A program made the translations under genes and the position numbers. From Emticicia aquatica (GTDB taxonomy: Bacteria > Bacteroidota > Bacteroidia > Cytophagales > Spirosomataceae): a stretch of DNA of 64,000 bases. Within the stretch, counting starts at the first letter, position 1; each line of letters begins with the position of its first letter. The notes beneath the pieces were generated by a model that did no database searches, had not been told where the DNA came from, and was given only the letters and a program-made list of their open reading frames with translations. The stretch is taken from NCBI RefSeq assembly GCF_923079645.1, contig NZ_CAKLPY010000003.1, positions 1-64,000 on the forward strand, given 5' to 3'. Positions 37,623 to 46,606 of this stretch are shown here, in pieces.

Positions 37623-38075
37623 ATGGAATATTTCGTTCCTTCCTCACAAACCGAATTTAATCATATTATTGAAGGTTTTCGACAAAAAACGCTTCCATCA
37701 AACGAATGGACGCATGAAGCTCATTTGGTGGCTGGACTATGGCACGTTGCTAATTTTGATTTTGATGAGGCTCTCACCAAAATGAGAGAAAATATTAAGA
37801 CGTATAATGAAGCAACTGGTGGACAAAACACCGATTCGAGTGGTTATCATGAAACCATTACAGTGTTTTGGATATGGCTTTCAAAGGAGTTTTGGAAGAG
37901 CCAATCGGTTGATAATCAAGATTTTGAACGCATTTGTAATGCTTTCTTGAAAAGTAAATATTGCGACCGAAACGCAGCGTCTCTTTTTTATGCTCGTGAA
38001 AAACTATTTTCTCGAGAAGCTAGACTTACTTTTGTTGAACCCGATATTCAACCATTTGTTTTTGAAAATATTTAA
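37623..38075 (+). CDS. Conserved hypothetical protein
   Basis: 150 residues from the ATG at 37623. The protein contains NEWTHEAHLVAGLWH, a possible metal- or ligand-binding patch of His and Trp, and a second block with SSGYHETITVFW. I recall similar short proteins across Bacteroidota and Proteobacteria but cannot name a function. No signal peptide or membrane helix is present in the chosen form. A small palindromic repeat follows the stop. Confidence 0.65.
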   Translation: MEYFVPSSQTEFNHIIEGFRQKTLPSNEWTHEAHLVAGLWHVANFDFDEALTKMRENIKTYNEATGGQNTDSSGYHETITVFWIWLSKEFWKSQSVDNQDFERICNAFLKSKYCDRNAASLFYAREKLFSREARLTFVEPDIQPFVFENI

Positions 38076-38082
38076 CGATTAC

Positions 38083-38113
38083 TTTAGAGACGCTGCCACG
38101 CAACGTCTCTAAA
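38083..38113. repeat. Palindromic repeat of the 'agagacg...cgtctct' type
   Basis: TTTAGAGACG (38083-38092) and CGTCTCTAAA (38104-38113) are perfectly complementary around the loop CTGCCACGCAA. I recall dispersed palindromes of the form TAGAGACGTTGC...GCAACGTCTCTA in several bacterial groups; this looks like one copy, placed so that it could terminate the flanking convergent genes. Confidence 0.55.
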
Positions 38114-38120
38114 AATTGTT

Positions 38121-38825
38121 TTATAAACGAATGCCAAAAGTAATAGCATTGCCATTGATTGGATTGTTGTCTTTAAACATCGGTGTGATTTCGTAGCGAG
38201 CAAAGAATGCAAAGCTATTTCTGCCTAATTCTGCTGCTAATCCGTAGTGAAATTTGTTTAAATTGTAAGCACTAGCATAATGTTGTTTGCCATTTTCACC
38301 TTTAGTTTTTACATAACTACCAATTCTTGCCCCGCCGAATGCTCCCAAACCTAATTTCCAATGACTTTCCTTAAAACCAAATTGTAGCATCAGTGGAATG
38401 TTGAAATTTGAAACAACTAATTTAGATTTTTCTAAGTTTTCTTTTACATCAACAAATTCTGCTCCGCTTGTGCCATTAACTAAACGAATATTGTCTTTCA
38501 TCATATAGTTGTTCCACGCAAACTCAAAGCCAGTTCCGAAAGCCACATCAACATTATTTCCAGTAATTAATCGGTGATTTTTTCTCCAATTTAACGCCAC
38601 ATATCTTGAGCGAATATTGTCAAGTTCAGGAAGAGTTTTGCTTTCGTAGTTGTTTAAACCTAAGTACAAGCCAAAATCTTTTCGAGAAAAAATATTATGT
38701 TTTCTTCCAGAAATATGCGATTCGTGTGTGTAGTCCCTCGAATCTTCATCATCTTGTGCCACAGCAACAAAATTTACAGTAATAGCCATAGCTAAAGCAG
38801 CGATTGTTTTTACAAGCGTTTTCAT
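38121..38825 (-). CDS. Outer membrane beta-barrel protein
   Basis: 234 residues with a signal peptide ending VAVA-QDDEDS. The mature part has alternating hydrophobic/polar strands ending in aromatic or Arg-Leu (final ITFGIRL), typical of small OMP barrels. Function is unknown. It is monocistronic; a 246-base gap follows upstream, partly filled by the terminator of the next gene. Confidence 0.75.
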   Translation of the reverse strand: MKTLVKTIAALAMAITVNFVAVAQDDEDSRDYTHESHISGRKHNIFSRKDFGLYLGLNNYESKTLPELDNIRSRYVALNWRKNHRLITGNNVDVAFGTGFEFAWNNYMMKDNIRLVNGTSGAEFVDVKENLEKSKLVVSNFNIPLMLQFGFKESHWKLGLGAFGGARIGSYVKTKGENGKQHYASAYNLNKFHYGLAAELGRNSFAFFARYEITPMFKDNNPINGNAITFGIRL

Positions 38826-38997
38826 AATTTAAAATTTTTAATGTGATTGAAATATTTATTTGGACAGAAAAGTCTTTTCGTAAAATGACTTTGTTCTATC
38901 TGGCTATATTTGAAAAACTGCTGCAGAAGTTTTTGAAAATTTGCTTTTCGTAATGAAGATGCAAGAAAGGATGAAAATGGTTGCTTAAAAAAATAAA

Positions 38998-39051
38998 AAA
39001 ACTTTGATAATCAACAACGCTTTGTTTTAAGCTATTGATTATCAAAGTTTT
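38998..39051 (-). terminator. Terminator of the metallophosphoesterase gene
   Basis: A perfect 17-base stem, 38998-39014 against 39035-39051 (core AACTTTGATAATCAA), with a 20-base loop. On the minus strand it is followed by long T-runs (complement of the A-run at 38988-39000), so it terminates the metallophosphoesterase transcript. Confidence 0.85.
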
Positions 39052-39071
39052 ATGTTGTAAAATATTTTATG

Positions 39072-40352
39072 TTAACCAACTTTTAGTTCAAAAATCGTAA
39101 TCTCTGGTAAAATACCTAAACGGCCTGGATAACCAATATAACCAAAGCCACGATTAACGTACAGTTTTTGGTCGCCTTCTTCGTAAAGTCCAGCCCATTC
39201 TTTGTAACGCAATTGCACAGGAGACCACTTAAAATTACCCAACTCAACACCATATTGCATTCCGTGCGTATGTCCTGCAAAGGCTACGTCAATATCTTTA
39301 TATTTTGGAGACACAACTTGAGCTCTCCAGTGGCTTGGGTCGTGCGAAAGCAATAATTTTACTGGTAAATCTTGCGTATTTTGATGAGCTTTTTCTAAAA
39401 TTCCATGTTTAGAAAAGCCACCCGCTCCCCAGTTTTGAATACCTAAAATACCGATACTTTCACCGTCAACTTTCACTGCTCGATGTTCATCCATCAATAA
39501 ATCCCAACCCATAGTTTTGTGGGCATTCATCAAATCTTGGAGGTTTTGTACTTTCTTTTGTGGCGATTCCCATTGCGTATAATCGCCGTAATCGTGGTTT
39601 CCTAAAGTGGAAAAAGTACCTAATGGAGCTTTTATTTTCGAGAAAATATCAATGTAATCTTTCACTTCGGGAGCAATATTATTGACCAAATCACCCGTAA
39701 AAAAGAACATATCGGGTTTTTCTTTCATCAGCATTTCAACTCCGCCTTTTACAGCCGTTTTATTGAAAAAACTCCCCGAATGTATATCCGAAAGTTGAGC
39801 TATTTTCATTCCATCAAATTGTTTTGGCAAATTTTTCAGGCGAAGAGTTACGTTTCTCACACGGTAATCGTGAGCTCCTGACAAAATTCCCCAAGCCATT
39901 CCACCTGCGTGTAAACCACCAACGGCCAAAGCAGTTTTAGCCAAAAACTCCGAGCGACTGATTCCTTCCTTCACTGTATTTACATTTTCAGTAGAAACCT
40001 GTGCAATGCCGCTGTCTCCTTGAAAATAGTTTACAATCCATTTCCCAAACCTAATTAGGTCATCAATTAGCATAATTAGCACCGAGAAAATTTTTGAAAT
40101 GTAGATAATGAAAATCCCCGCCATCAAAAAAGTACGAAAACTGGCTTTTACTGGAGCTGAAACAGGCATATAAGTAAAAATAGCAACGACGGATAAGACA
40201 GAAAAAACGGTGAAGCCCCAAAATCCGAAGCCGATGATACGTTGTGTAGAAACGCTGGCCGACCGCATTACAATTTTTATTGCCTGCCAAACATAGAAAT
40301 CAATTAATACAAAAAAGACTGCCATTAGGGCAAATCCAACCATTCGATTCAT
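39072..40352 (-). CDS. Membrane-anchored metallophosphoesterase (YkuE-type)
   Basis: 426 residues from an ATG at 40352; an ATG three codons later is also possible. Four N-terminal hydrophobic segments (about 5-120) are followed by a twin-Arg-like SRSEFLAKTA stretch and the phosphoesterase domain. The metal motifs are DIHSG, GDLVNN, GNHD (LGNHDYGDY) and GHTHG. The domain is probably on the outer side of the inner membrane. Relatives dephosphorylate lipids such as UDP-diacylglucosamine, though the substrate here is not certain. It is divergent from the TetR regulator. Confidence 0.85.
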   Translation of the reverse strand: MNRMVGFALMAVFFVLIDFYVWQAIKIVMRSASVSTQRIIGFGFWGFTVFSVLSVVAIFTYMPVSAPVKASFRTFLMAGIFIIYISKIFSVLIMLIDDLIRFGKWIVNYFQGDSGIAQVSTENVNTVKEGISRSEFLAKTALAVGGLHAGGMAWGILSGAHDYRVRNVTLRLKNLPKQFDGMKIAQLSDIHSGSFFNKTAVKGGVEMLMKEKPDMFFFTGDLVNNIAPEVKDYIDIFSKIKAPLGTFSTLGNHDYGDYTQWESPQKKVQNLQDLMNAHKTMGWDLLMDEHRAVKVDGESIGILGIQNWGAGGFSKHGILEKAHQNTQDLPVKLLLSHDPSHWRAQVVSPKYKDIDVAFAGHTHGMQYGVELGNFKWSPVQLRYKEWAGLYEEGDQKLYVNRGFGYIGYPGRLGILPEITIFELKVG

Positions 40353-40512
40353 AATAAATAGCTTTTTAAAGAGAAAACTGAATGAAAACACAACGGAAAT
40401 ATGCCAAAGAAGGTTTCAAAATTTTGATGTGCCTTATAATTTTACGTATAGTTATTTGACAAAAGGATGATTTCGTTTTTTATCGGCAGAAATATAAAAA
40501 CACTTTTTATTC

Positions 40513-40552
40513 TACCAATCGTTTGGTAAATAAAAAATCGTTTTTATATTTG
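40513..40552 (+). promoter_or_regulatory. Promoter and TetR operator upstream of the TetR gene
   Basis: TTTG (40522-40525) - 19 bases - TATATTTG (40545-40552) is a near-ideal Bacteroidota promoter. The perfect dyad TACCAA-TCGT-TTGGTA (40513-40528) overlaps the -33 box. A closely related site sits before the downstream hydrolase gene (41175-41190), so the regulator likely controls both. Confidence 0.7.
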
Positions 40553-40573
40553 AATCAGAATTACAAATTTACA

Positions 40574-41131
40574 ATGCCTGTTCAAAAAATAACCAAAGAA
40601 GAAATTTTATTAAAAGCATCGGATGTCTTTCGAGTAAAGGGCTATCACAATACTTCTATGCAAGACCTAGCTGAAGCGTGTGGATTGCTTAAAGGGAGTC
40701 TTTATTATCATTTTCCAAGTAAAGAAATGTTGATGAAAGATTTGCTCCTTTCTATCCATAAGTATTTAGTAGAAAGGGTTTTTCCAATAGCAAATGATGA
40801 AAGTCTAACGCCCGAAATACGCATGGAAAAACTGCTAAAAAAGATGGGAAAGCTACTTTTAGAAAAAGAAGGTGGTTGTTTAATTGGTAATACTACGCTC
40901 GAAACGGTTGGTGTCGTACCCGAATTTCAAGTAGTTTTGCGAGCAATTATGGACGATTGGACGACCGCATTGCAAACCATTTTTGTTATTCGCAAAAGCC
41001 CAGAATTGTCTTTTCGATTGGCTCAACAAACCATTATGGAGTTTGAAGGTGCAGCCATGTTTTCAAAATTATACAACGAGCAACAGTTTCTTTTTGATGC
41101 CTTTGCTCGCACAATGGTAAAGTTGAATTAA
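40574..41131 (+). CDS. TetR-family transcriptional regulator
   Basis: 185 residues from the ATG at 40574, about 15 bases after the predicted transcript start; the earlier frame start lies in the operator. The N-terminal HTH reads ILLKASDVFRVKGYHNTSMQDLAEACGL, then KGSLYYHFPSKE, the standard TetR pattern. The C-terminal ligand domain resembles AcrR/YxaF types that respond to lipophilic compounds. The matching operators at its own promoter and before the adjacent hydrolase gene suggest it represses that gene until a ligand binds. Confidence 0.9.
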   Translation: MPVQKITKEEILLKASDVFRVKGYHNTSMQDLAEACGLLKGSLYYHFPSKEMLMKDLLLSIHKYLVERVFPIANDESLTPEIRMEKLLKKMGKLLLEKEGGCLIGNTTLETVGVVPEFQVVLRAIMDDWTTALQTIFVIRKSPELSFRLAQQTIMEFEGAAMFSKLYNEQQFLFDAFARTMVKLN

Positions 41132-41174
41132 ACAAGTATGATTATCTGGATAGTATTTAGTTTGTAAATTTTTT

Positions 41175-41190
41175 AAACAAACGTTTGGTA
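41175..41190 (+). promoter_or_regulatory. Second TetR operator, upstream of the hydrolase gene
   Basis: AAACAAACGTTTGGTA matches the site at 40513-40528 in 13 of 16 positions and contains the perfect core CAAACGTTTG. It lies 5 bases before the hydrolase start codon, a repressing position. Confidence 0.65.
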
Positions 41191-41195
41191 TAATA

Positions 41196-42062
41196 ATGAA
41201 TAAGCTTAAAATTAAGTGCGAAGATGGAGTGGAGTTAGCAGCTATATTATTTGAACCCGAAAAACCAAAGGCGGTTGTTCAGTTAAATATCGGGACGGGA
41301 GCAAAAAAAGAATTTTACACACCTTTTGCCACTTTTTTGGTTGACAATGATTATGTTGTTTGCACGTATGATTATCGAGGAACTTGTGAATCTGCACCTG
41401 CTTCGATGAAAGACTGTACCTATAATTATATCGAGTATGGCACGAAAGATATGCCTGCTGTACTAGATTTTTTGGATAAAAAATACCCTGATTTACCCAA
41501 ATTAATGGTAGGGCATAGTGTTGGAGGAATGAATTTTGGTTTGATGCCTAACTATCATAAAATCAAGGGTTTAGTAGCAGTTGGTTCGGGTTCGGGCTAC
41601 TGGAAAAATATGTTTTTTATGTATCGTTTACAAACCTTGTTCTTCTTCAAGATTTTTACACCAATTAGTATTTATCTGAAAGGGTATGTGGCTGCTAAAA
41701 AGTTCGGAATCATGGAAGATTTACCCCGAAATATTGTACGAGATTGGGCCGCTTGGTGTAGTGTGCCAAATTATTTTTGGGATGAGCAGTTTTTTGAAAA
41801 AACTGTTCCCAAAGGACATTACCACGAATTGAATTTTCCGATTGCACACTTTTGGGCTTCTGATGACCCGATTGCCAATGAAAAAAATGTGCCACTTTTG
41901 CTACAAAATTTCAACACAAATCAAGGTTTGACTTCTGAAAAACTTGTTCCAGCGGATTTTGGTGCAAAAAAAATTGAGCATTTTGGCTTTTTTAAAAGAC
42001 AATTTAAAGACACAATTTGGGTGAAAATCCTACATAAATTAGATGATTTTATAGTGCGTTAA
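41196..42062 (+). CDS. Alpha/beta hydrolase, TetR-controlled
   Basis: 288 residues. The nucleophile serine is in GHSVGGM near 108, and an early CTYDYRGTCES segment marks the fold. A His in the C-terminal KIEHFGFFK stretch probably completes the triad. The substrate is unknown, though related genes act on lipid-like esters. Its start is preceded by the TetR operator, so it is the likely target gene of the regulator upstream. Confidence 0.82.
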   Translation: MNKLKIKCEDGVELAAILFEPEKPKAVVQLNIGTGAKKEFYTPFATFLVDNDYVVCTYDYRGTCESAPASMKDCTYNYIEYGTKDMPAVLDFLDKKYPDLPKLMVGHSVGGMNFGLMPNYHKIKGLVAVGSGSGYWKNMFFMYRLQTLFFFKIFTPISIYLKGYVAAKKFGIMEDLPRNIVRDWAAWCSVPNYFWDEQFFEKTVPKGHYHELNFPIAHFWASDDPIANEKNVPLLLQNFNTNQGLTSEKLVPADFGAKKIEHFGFFKRQFKDTIWVKILHKLDDFIVR

Positions 42063-42077
42063 CAGGTAATTTAGTCA

Positions 42078-42108
42078 GAAGACGCACGATTTGTGCGTCT
42101 TCATGATT
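42078..42108 (+). terminator. Terminator after the hydrolase gene
   Basis: GAAGACGCAC (42078-42087) pairs with GTGCGTCTTC (42093-42102) around a 5-base loop; ATGATTTTT follows, a slightly imperfect T-run. Confidence 0.75.
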
Positions 42109-42158
42109 TTTGAAAATAATTCCCCAAAGAGATTCTATCGTATTAATCTTATATAAAA

Positions 42159-42683
42159 ATGACAAAGCAAGTATTAAAGGAAGCTCTAGAAAGTAGTTTT
42201 AAAACTATAGCAAGTGATGTTGAAAGCATCGAAGAAAGTAAGTTTTTTTCACCAATTGGTGAAAAATGGTCAGTTGCAGAAAATATTTTGCACTTGACAC
42301 AATCGGTTAAAGGATTGAATCAAGGAATGGCATTACCAAAAATATTTTTGGAGCAGCAATTTGGTAAAATCGACCGACCAACACTTTCCTATGATGGCGT
42401 AGTGGAGCGATATTTGAATGTTCTTGCAACGGGTGTTACGGCACGTGGTGGTTTTGTGCCGCAAAAGCTCGAAAATCCTTCAAAAACAGTTTTAATGAAT
42501 AGTTTCTTAAAACATCATCAAATACTTGCCGATTTTTTGAATGATTGGTCGGAAACTGAATTAGATGAATATTGTATCAAACATCCTGTGCTTAAAATAT
42601 TGACTATCAGAGAGTTTTACTACTTTATGCACTACCATATTTTGCATCATCGAAAAGCAATTTTACGTTATAACGCAGTTTAG
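42159..42683 (+). CDS. DinB-like domain protein
   Basis: 174 residues with the four-helix DinB/YfiT pattern. The three metal-binding histidines are plausibly the His in NILHLTQS near 45, the HHQ pair in FLKHHQIL and the HYHILHH block near the C-terminus. This superfamily includes metal-dependent thiol transferases; the role here is unknown. No operon partner is apparent. Confidence 0.78.
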   Translation: MTKQVLKEALESSFKTIASDVESIEESKFFSPIGEKWSVAENILHLTQSVKGLNQGMALPKIFLEQQFGKIDRPTLSYDGVVERYLNVLATGVTARGGFVPQKLENPSKTVLMNSFLKHHQILADFLNDWSETELDEYCIKHPVLKILTIREFYYFMHYHILHHRKAILRYNAV

Positions 42684-42692
42684 AAAACCGCT

Positions 42693-44054
42693 TTATAAGT
42701 GAGGAATTTGAATTCCAGTGATTTTTCGATAAAGGTCAATAGCGAATAAATCGGTCATTCCAGAAATAAAATCTACCACGGATTGAATATTTTGGTAAAC
42801 ATTTTCATCTTTTTTGATAGGATATTGGCTCGGAATCAATTGCAATAATTTCTTAGATTTAGATGAATTGGGTTGTAAAACTGCCGAAATGAATTCTTTC
42901 AATAAACCACCAATAACGTGATAACCCGCAATTTCAATTTCTATAACCGATTTATCATTGTAGATTTTTTTGACCGAAATTTCGTCAATTTTAGCTATCA
43001 AAGAAGTAGTTTTTTCATCCAAAAGGTCGATTAAAGGTTTATTGAGCGTTCCGTCGAGGAGTTGCGATTCGTATTGAAAGAAAACATCGGTACATTTACT
43101 AACCAATTGATTGATAAGCATTGCCCTTAGAAATGCGAGTTTTTGTTTATCATCTTCGATATTATCAACTTTTTCGGTAATAGTTGGTTTTCCTGCTCGG
43201 TTTTCAAAGAAAGGTTCGAGTAAATTTCGAGCTTCTTGAATCGAAATAATATTGAGTCGATGTGCATCTTCAAGGTCGATGATTCGGTAACAAATATCGT
43301 CGGCCGCTTCTACCAAAAATACAAATGGGTGGCGAGCAAAAATAGTTTTTTCTTCATTTAAAGCATTGATATTCAATTCGGTAGCAATTCTTTTAAAGAA
43401 ACCAATTTCAGCATCGAAGAATCCAGATTTTTTTGCCGAAATAAAACTTTTTTTCTTAAAACCGTTAGTAGAATCAGCGGGATATTTGATGATAGAAGCT
43501 AATGTAGTATAAGTTAGATTGAGGTTACTTTGATTAAAAATAGTTGTCAAAATTCGGAAAGCATTGGCATTTCCTTCAAAATATTTAAAATCATTGAATT
43601 GGTTTTCAGTTAAATTTTCCGTTAAAAAAGCTAGTTTTTCACCATCTAATTCCTTAAAATAAGTTCTGATAGCTTCTTCTCCCGAATGCCCAAAAGGTGG
43701 ATTTCCGATGTCATGAGCAATGCAAGCGGTCATTATAACGGCCGAAAGTTCAAATTTATAAAATTCAATGGCTTCTTGATTGAGTTCTTCGTGGTGTTTT
43801 TCAACGATTTTTTCACCAATAGCTTTTCCCAATGAACGTCCAACTGATGCTACTTCCAAACTATGTGTAAGTCTATTATGTACAAAAACTGCACCTGGAA
43901 GCGGAAAAACCTGTGTTTTGTTTTGTAAACGACGAAATTGCGACGAAAAAATCAATCGGTCATAGTCTCGCATATAATCAGTGCGAAAATGTTCTTGGGC
44001 GTTTCGGAGTTCGGCACCGAGTCGTTTATTAGAAAAAAGCGTTTGCCAATTCAT
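42693..44054 (-). CDS. dgt: Deoxyguanosinetriphosphate triphosphohydrolase
   Basis: 453 residues from the ATG at 44054, where MNWQTLFSNKRLGAELRN matches the family. The frame continues 198 bases further upstream through sequence unlike any dGTPase, so the short form is preferred. The HD-domain metal site is visible: HNRLTHSLEV, IAHDIGNPPFGHSG. The enzyme cleaves dGTP to deoxyguanosine and triphosphate, keeping dNTP pools balanced. Confidence 0.9.
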   Translation of the reverse strand: MNWQTLFSNKRLGAELRNAQEHFRTDYMRDYDRLIFSSQFRRLQNKTQVFPLPGAVFVHNRLTHSLEVASVGRSLGKAIGEKIVEKHHEELNQEAIEFYKFELSAVIMTACIAHDIGNPPFGHSGEEAIRTYFKELDGEKLAFLTENLTENQFNDFKYFEGNANAFRILTTIFNQSNLNLTYTTLASIIKYPADSTNGFKKKSFISAKKSGFFDAEIGFFKRIATELNINALNEEKTIFARHPFVFLVEAADDICYRIIDLEDAHRLNIISIQEARNLLEPFFENRAGKPTITEKVDNIEDDKQKLAFLRAMLINQLVSKCTDVFFQYESQLLDGTLNKPLIDLLDEKTTSLIAKIDEISVKKIYNDKSVIEIEIAGYHVIGGLLKEFISAVLQPNSSKSKKLLQLIPSQYPIKKDENVYQNIQSVVDFISGMTDLFAIDLYRKITGIQIPHL

Positions 44055-44267
44055 TTTTGAGAGTCGTGAAATTTGGTCGCAAGATAGACAATGAATAAAT
44101 GTAGGAAGGTTAGATTGAGTGAATATTTTTAAATAGCTTTCAAAATTTATTATTAAAAAAAGATATTGTATTACTTTTTCAATAAAACACGCAATTTGTT
44201 TAAGCATAAGTTTAGATTTGTAGAATCTTGTTAAATAAGTATAATCACTCATTTAATCAATTAAAAA

Positions 44268-44867
44268 TTGAAAGTAGTTATTATTAAATATAACGCAGGG
44301 AACGTGCAGTCGGTCATGTACGCCCTCGAACGCATCGGAGCGAGTTACGAACTCTCAGACGATGCCGAAGTAATTCGTTCGGCCGAGCGAATTATTTTTC
44401 CAGGGGTGGGAGAAGCCTCAACCGCGATGAAAAGTTTGCGAGAAAGTGGTTTGGATAAAATCATTCCGAAGTTGAAACAGCCATTTTTGGGAACTTGTGT
44501 AGGTATGCAATTGCTTTGTGAATCATCAGAAGAAAATAATACTGAATGTTTAGGGGTTTTTGATATTCCGATTTTGAAATTTCCGAGAGTAAAAGGTTTC
44601 AAAGTGCCGCAAACGGGTTGGAATAATATCGTCTCTCCCGAAAGCGAGTGGACGAATCCGCTTTGTAAGGGTTTACGAGCGAGTGAATACGTTTATTATA
44701 ACCATGGCTACTATGCACCACTTTGCGACTATACAGTGGCAAAAACTGATTATATTCTTGAGTATTCGGCAATGTTGCAGCGAGATAATTTCTTTGCGGC
44801 ACAGTTTCACTCCGAAATTAGTGGCGATGTAGGCGAACAGATTTTTAAGAATTTCTTGGAGATTTAA
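44268..44867 (+). CDS. hisH: Imidazole glycerol phosphate synthase, glutaminase subunit
   Basis: 199 residues with a TTG start at 44268. The next ATG falls inside the conserved N-terminus (KVVIIKYNAGNVQSV), so TTG must be used. The glutaminase triad is visible: Cys in GTCVGMQLLCES, then His in AQFHSEIS with the Glu two residues later. HisH supplies ammonia to HisF for the cyclising step of histidine synthesis. It starts the his cluster here and is divergent from dgt. Confidence 0.93.
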   Translation: MKVVIIKYNAGNVQSVMYALERIGASYELSDDAEVIRSAERIIFPGVGEASTAMKSLRESGLDKIIPKLKQPFLGTCVGMQLLCESSEENNTECLGVFDIPILKFPRVKGFKVPQTGWNNIVSPESEWTNPLCKGLRASEYVYYNHGYYAPLCDYTVAKTDYILEYSAMLQRDNFFAAQFHSEISGDVGEQIFKNFLEI

Positions 44868-44941
44868 GGCAATCGTTTTTCTGGTTTTTAGGCTTACTTT
44901 TAGTTTTTCATATTTAATAAATACCCATTTTGGGCTTGGTT

Positions 44942-45664
44942 ATGTTTCAAATCATTCCAGCAATTGACATCATCGACGGTAAATGTGTACGACTTACACA
45001 AGGTGATTATTCTCAGAAAAAAACGTACAACGAGAATCCGCTCGAAGTAGCCAAAATGTTTGAAGATGCGGGTATAAAACGCCTACATTTGGTTGATTTA
45101 GACGGAGCAAAAAATAAAAAAATTACCAATGCAAAAGTTTTAGAAACGATTGCTTCAAAAACTAATTTACATATTGATTTTGGTGGAGGAGTTCAGTCGG
45201 ATGACGATATTCGTTTGGCATTTGACTGCGGAGCAAAACAAATAACGGGAGGAAGTATTGCTGTTAAAAATCCTGAATTGTTTGAAGATTGGTTGAAAAG
45301 ATTTGGTAGTGAAGCTATTATTTTAGGAGCAGATGCACGTAACGAAAAAATAGCTGTGAGTGGTTGGGAAGAAGATTCGGGTGTTTGGGTATATGATTTT
45401 GTGGGCGAATGGATTCAGAAAGGCGTTAAATATACGATTAGTACAGATGTAGCAAAAGATGGACTTTTACAAGGTGCTTCGGTAGATTTGTATAAAAAAA
45501 TGCAAGCACAATTTCCTGATTTGCAAGTTATTGCGAGTGGGGGAGTAAGTTCAATGCAGGATTTAGAAGATTTGGCTGAACTCAATATTTTTGGCGTAAT
45601 TGTGGGTAAAGCCATTTATGAAGAACGAGTAACTTTGAAGGAGATAGAACGCAGATTTTTATGA
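44942..45664 (+). CDS. hisA: Phosphoribosylformimino-5-aminoimidazole carboxamide ribotide isomerase
   Basis: 240 residues from the ATG at 44942 (an in-frame TTG lies 12 bases earlier). The TIM barrel starts FQIIPAIDIIDGKCVRL, with the phosphate-binding repeats DFGGGVQS and ASGGVSS. The catalytic Asp pair is the D8-like residue in AIDI and the Asp in STDVAKDG. HisA opens the ring of ProFAR to PRFAR, the substrate of HisF. Confidence 0.94.
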   Translation: MFQIIPAIDIIDGKCVRLTQGDYSQKKTYNENPLEVAKMFEDAGIKRLHLVDLDGAKNKKITNAKVLETIASKTNLHIDFGGGVQSDDDIRLAFDCGAKQITGGSIAVKNPELFEDWLKRFGSEAIILGADARNEKIAVSGWEEDSGVWVYDFVGEWIQKGVKYTISTDVAKDGLLQGASVDLYKKMQAQFPDLQVIASGGVSSMQDLEDLAELNIFGVIVGKAIYEERVTLKEIERRFL

Positions 45665-45682
45665 TTTTTATGATAAATTTTG

Positions 45683-46099
45683 ATGAAAGATTCTGAAATT
45701 AACTTCAAACATTCCGAACTGACTGGTCAAATAATTAAGGCTTTTTATAAAGTTTATAATGTATTAGGGTATGGTTTTTTAGAGAAAGTTTATGAAAATG
45801 CTTTTTTAATAGAATTGAGGAAAATTGGCTTACTATGCTCACAGCAATATCCAATTGATGTGTTTTATGAAACAGAAAAAGTAGGTTATTATTACGCAGA
45901 TATTATTGTAGAAGGTAAAATCATACTTGAGTTAAAAGCGGCTGAAGCATTAAGTACAGAACATGAAGCCCAATTGACTAATTATTTAAGAGCAACCGAC
46001 ATTGAAGTAGGGCTTTTGATAAATTTTGGAAAAGAGCCACAGTTTAAAAGGAAGGTATTCTCAAATAACCACAAACCAAATCTTAAAAAATCATCATAA
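45683..46099 (+). CDS. GxxExxY-family protein (PD-(D/E)XK-like)
   Basis: 138 residues from the ATG at 45683. The signature GYGFLEKVYENA gives the name of this family, and IIVEGKIILELKAAE contains the E-x-K of a nuclease-like fold. Such proteins are very common in Bacteroidota and cyanobacteria, often several per genome; their role is unknown, with nuclease-like activity suspected. It interrupts the his cluster between hisA and hisF. Confidence 0.85.
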   Translation: MKDSEINFKHSELTGQIIKAFYKVYNVLGYGFLEKVYENAFLIELRKIGLLCSQQYPIDVFYETEKVGYYYADIIVEGKIILELKAAEALSTEHEAQLTNYLRATDIEVGLLINFGKEPQFKRKVFSNNHKPNLKKSS

Positions 46100-46123
46100 T
46101 CATAAAAATCAGCGTTCTATATT

Positions 46124-46564
46124 ATGATTTACGAATACCAAAAAGAGGAATACAGTATCAGCACCGATAAAACCAAATTGCAATTTGATGTAATTCATGG
46201 TTTTTTGTCAACAAGTTATTGGTCGCCCAATATCCCTATGGAAATTGTGAGGCGTGCTGCTGAAAATTCGATGACTTTTGGCATTTATAAACATGAAATA
46301 CAAATAGGATACGCCCGAATAATCTCAGATTGTGCAACTTTCGCCTATTTGGCTGATGTGTTTGTTTTGGAAAGTGAAAGAGGAAAAGGTATATCAAAAT
46401 GGTTAATGGAATGTATCACACAGCAGCCTGATTTACAAGGGCTTCGCCGTTGGATGCTAGCCACTCGTGATGCCCACGGACTTTATGCACAGTTCGGATT
46501 TACGCCATTAGACAAACCCGAAACCATGATGCAAATTGCTCGACCTAATATTTACAATGAGTAG
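46124..46564 (+). CDS. GNAT-family N-acetyltransferase
   Basis: 146 residues. The acetyl-CoA binding stretch is VFVLESERGKGISKWLM (R-x-x-G-x-G/A type), followed by ATRDAHGLYAQFGF, typical for the last part of the fold. It transfers an acetyl group to an amine of an unknown substrate. It lies in the his cluster between the GxxExxY gene and hisF, 25 and 43 bases from its neighbours. Confidence 0.88.
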   Translation: MIYEYQKEEYSISTDKTKLQFDVIHGFLSTSYWSPNIPMEIVRRAAENSMTFGIYKHEIQIGYARIISDCATFAYLADVFVLESERGKGISKWLMECITQQPDLQGLRRWMLATRDAHGLYAQFGFTPLDKPETMMQIARPNIYNE

Positions 46565-46606
46565 CAGCTATCTTGATAACTGTTTATAGATAATTGATAA
46601 AGAAAA

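Noticed and set aside
44055-44252. 66-residue N-terminal extension of the dGTPase
   Set aside because: The extension is unlike any dGTPase, and the ATG at 44054 matches the family's normal start.
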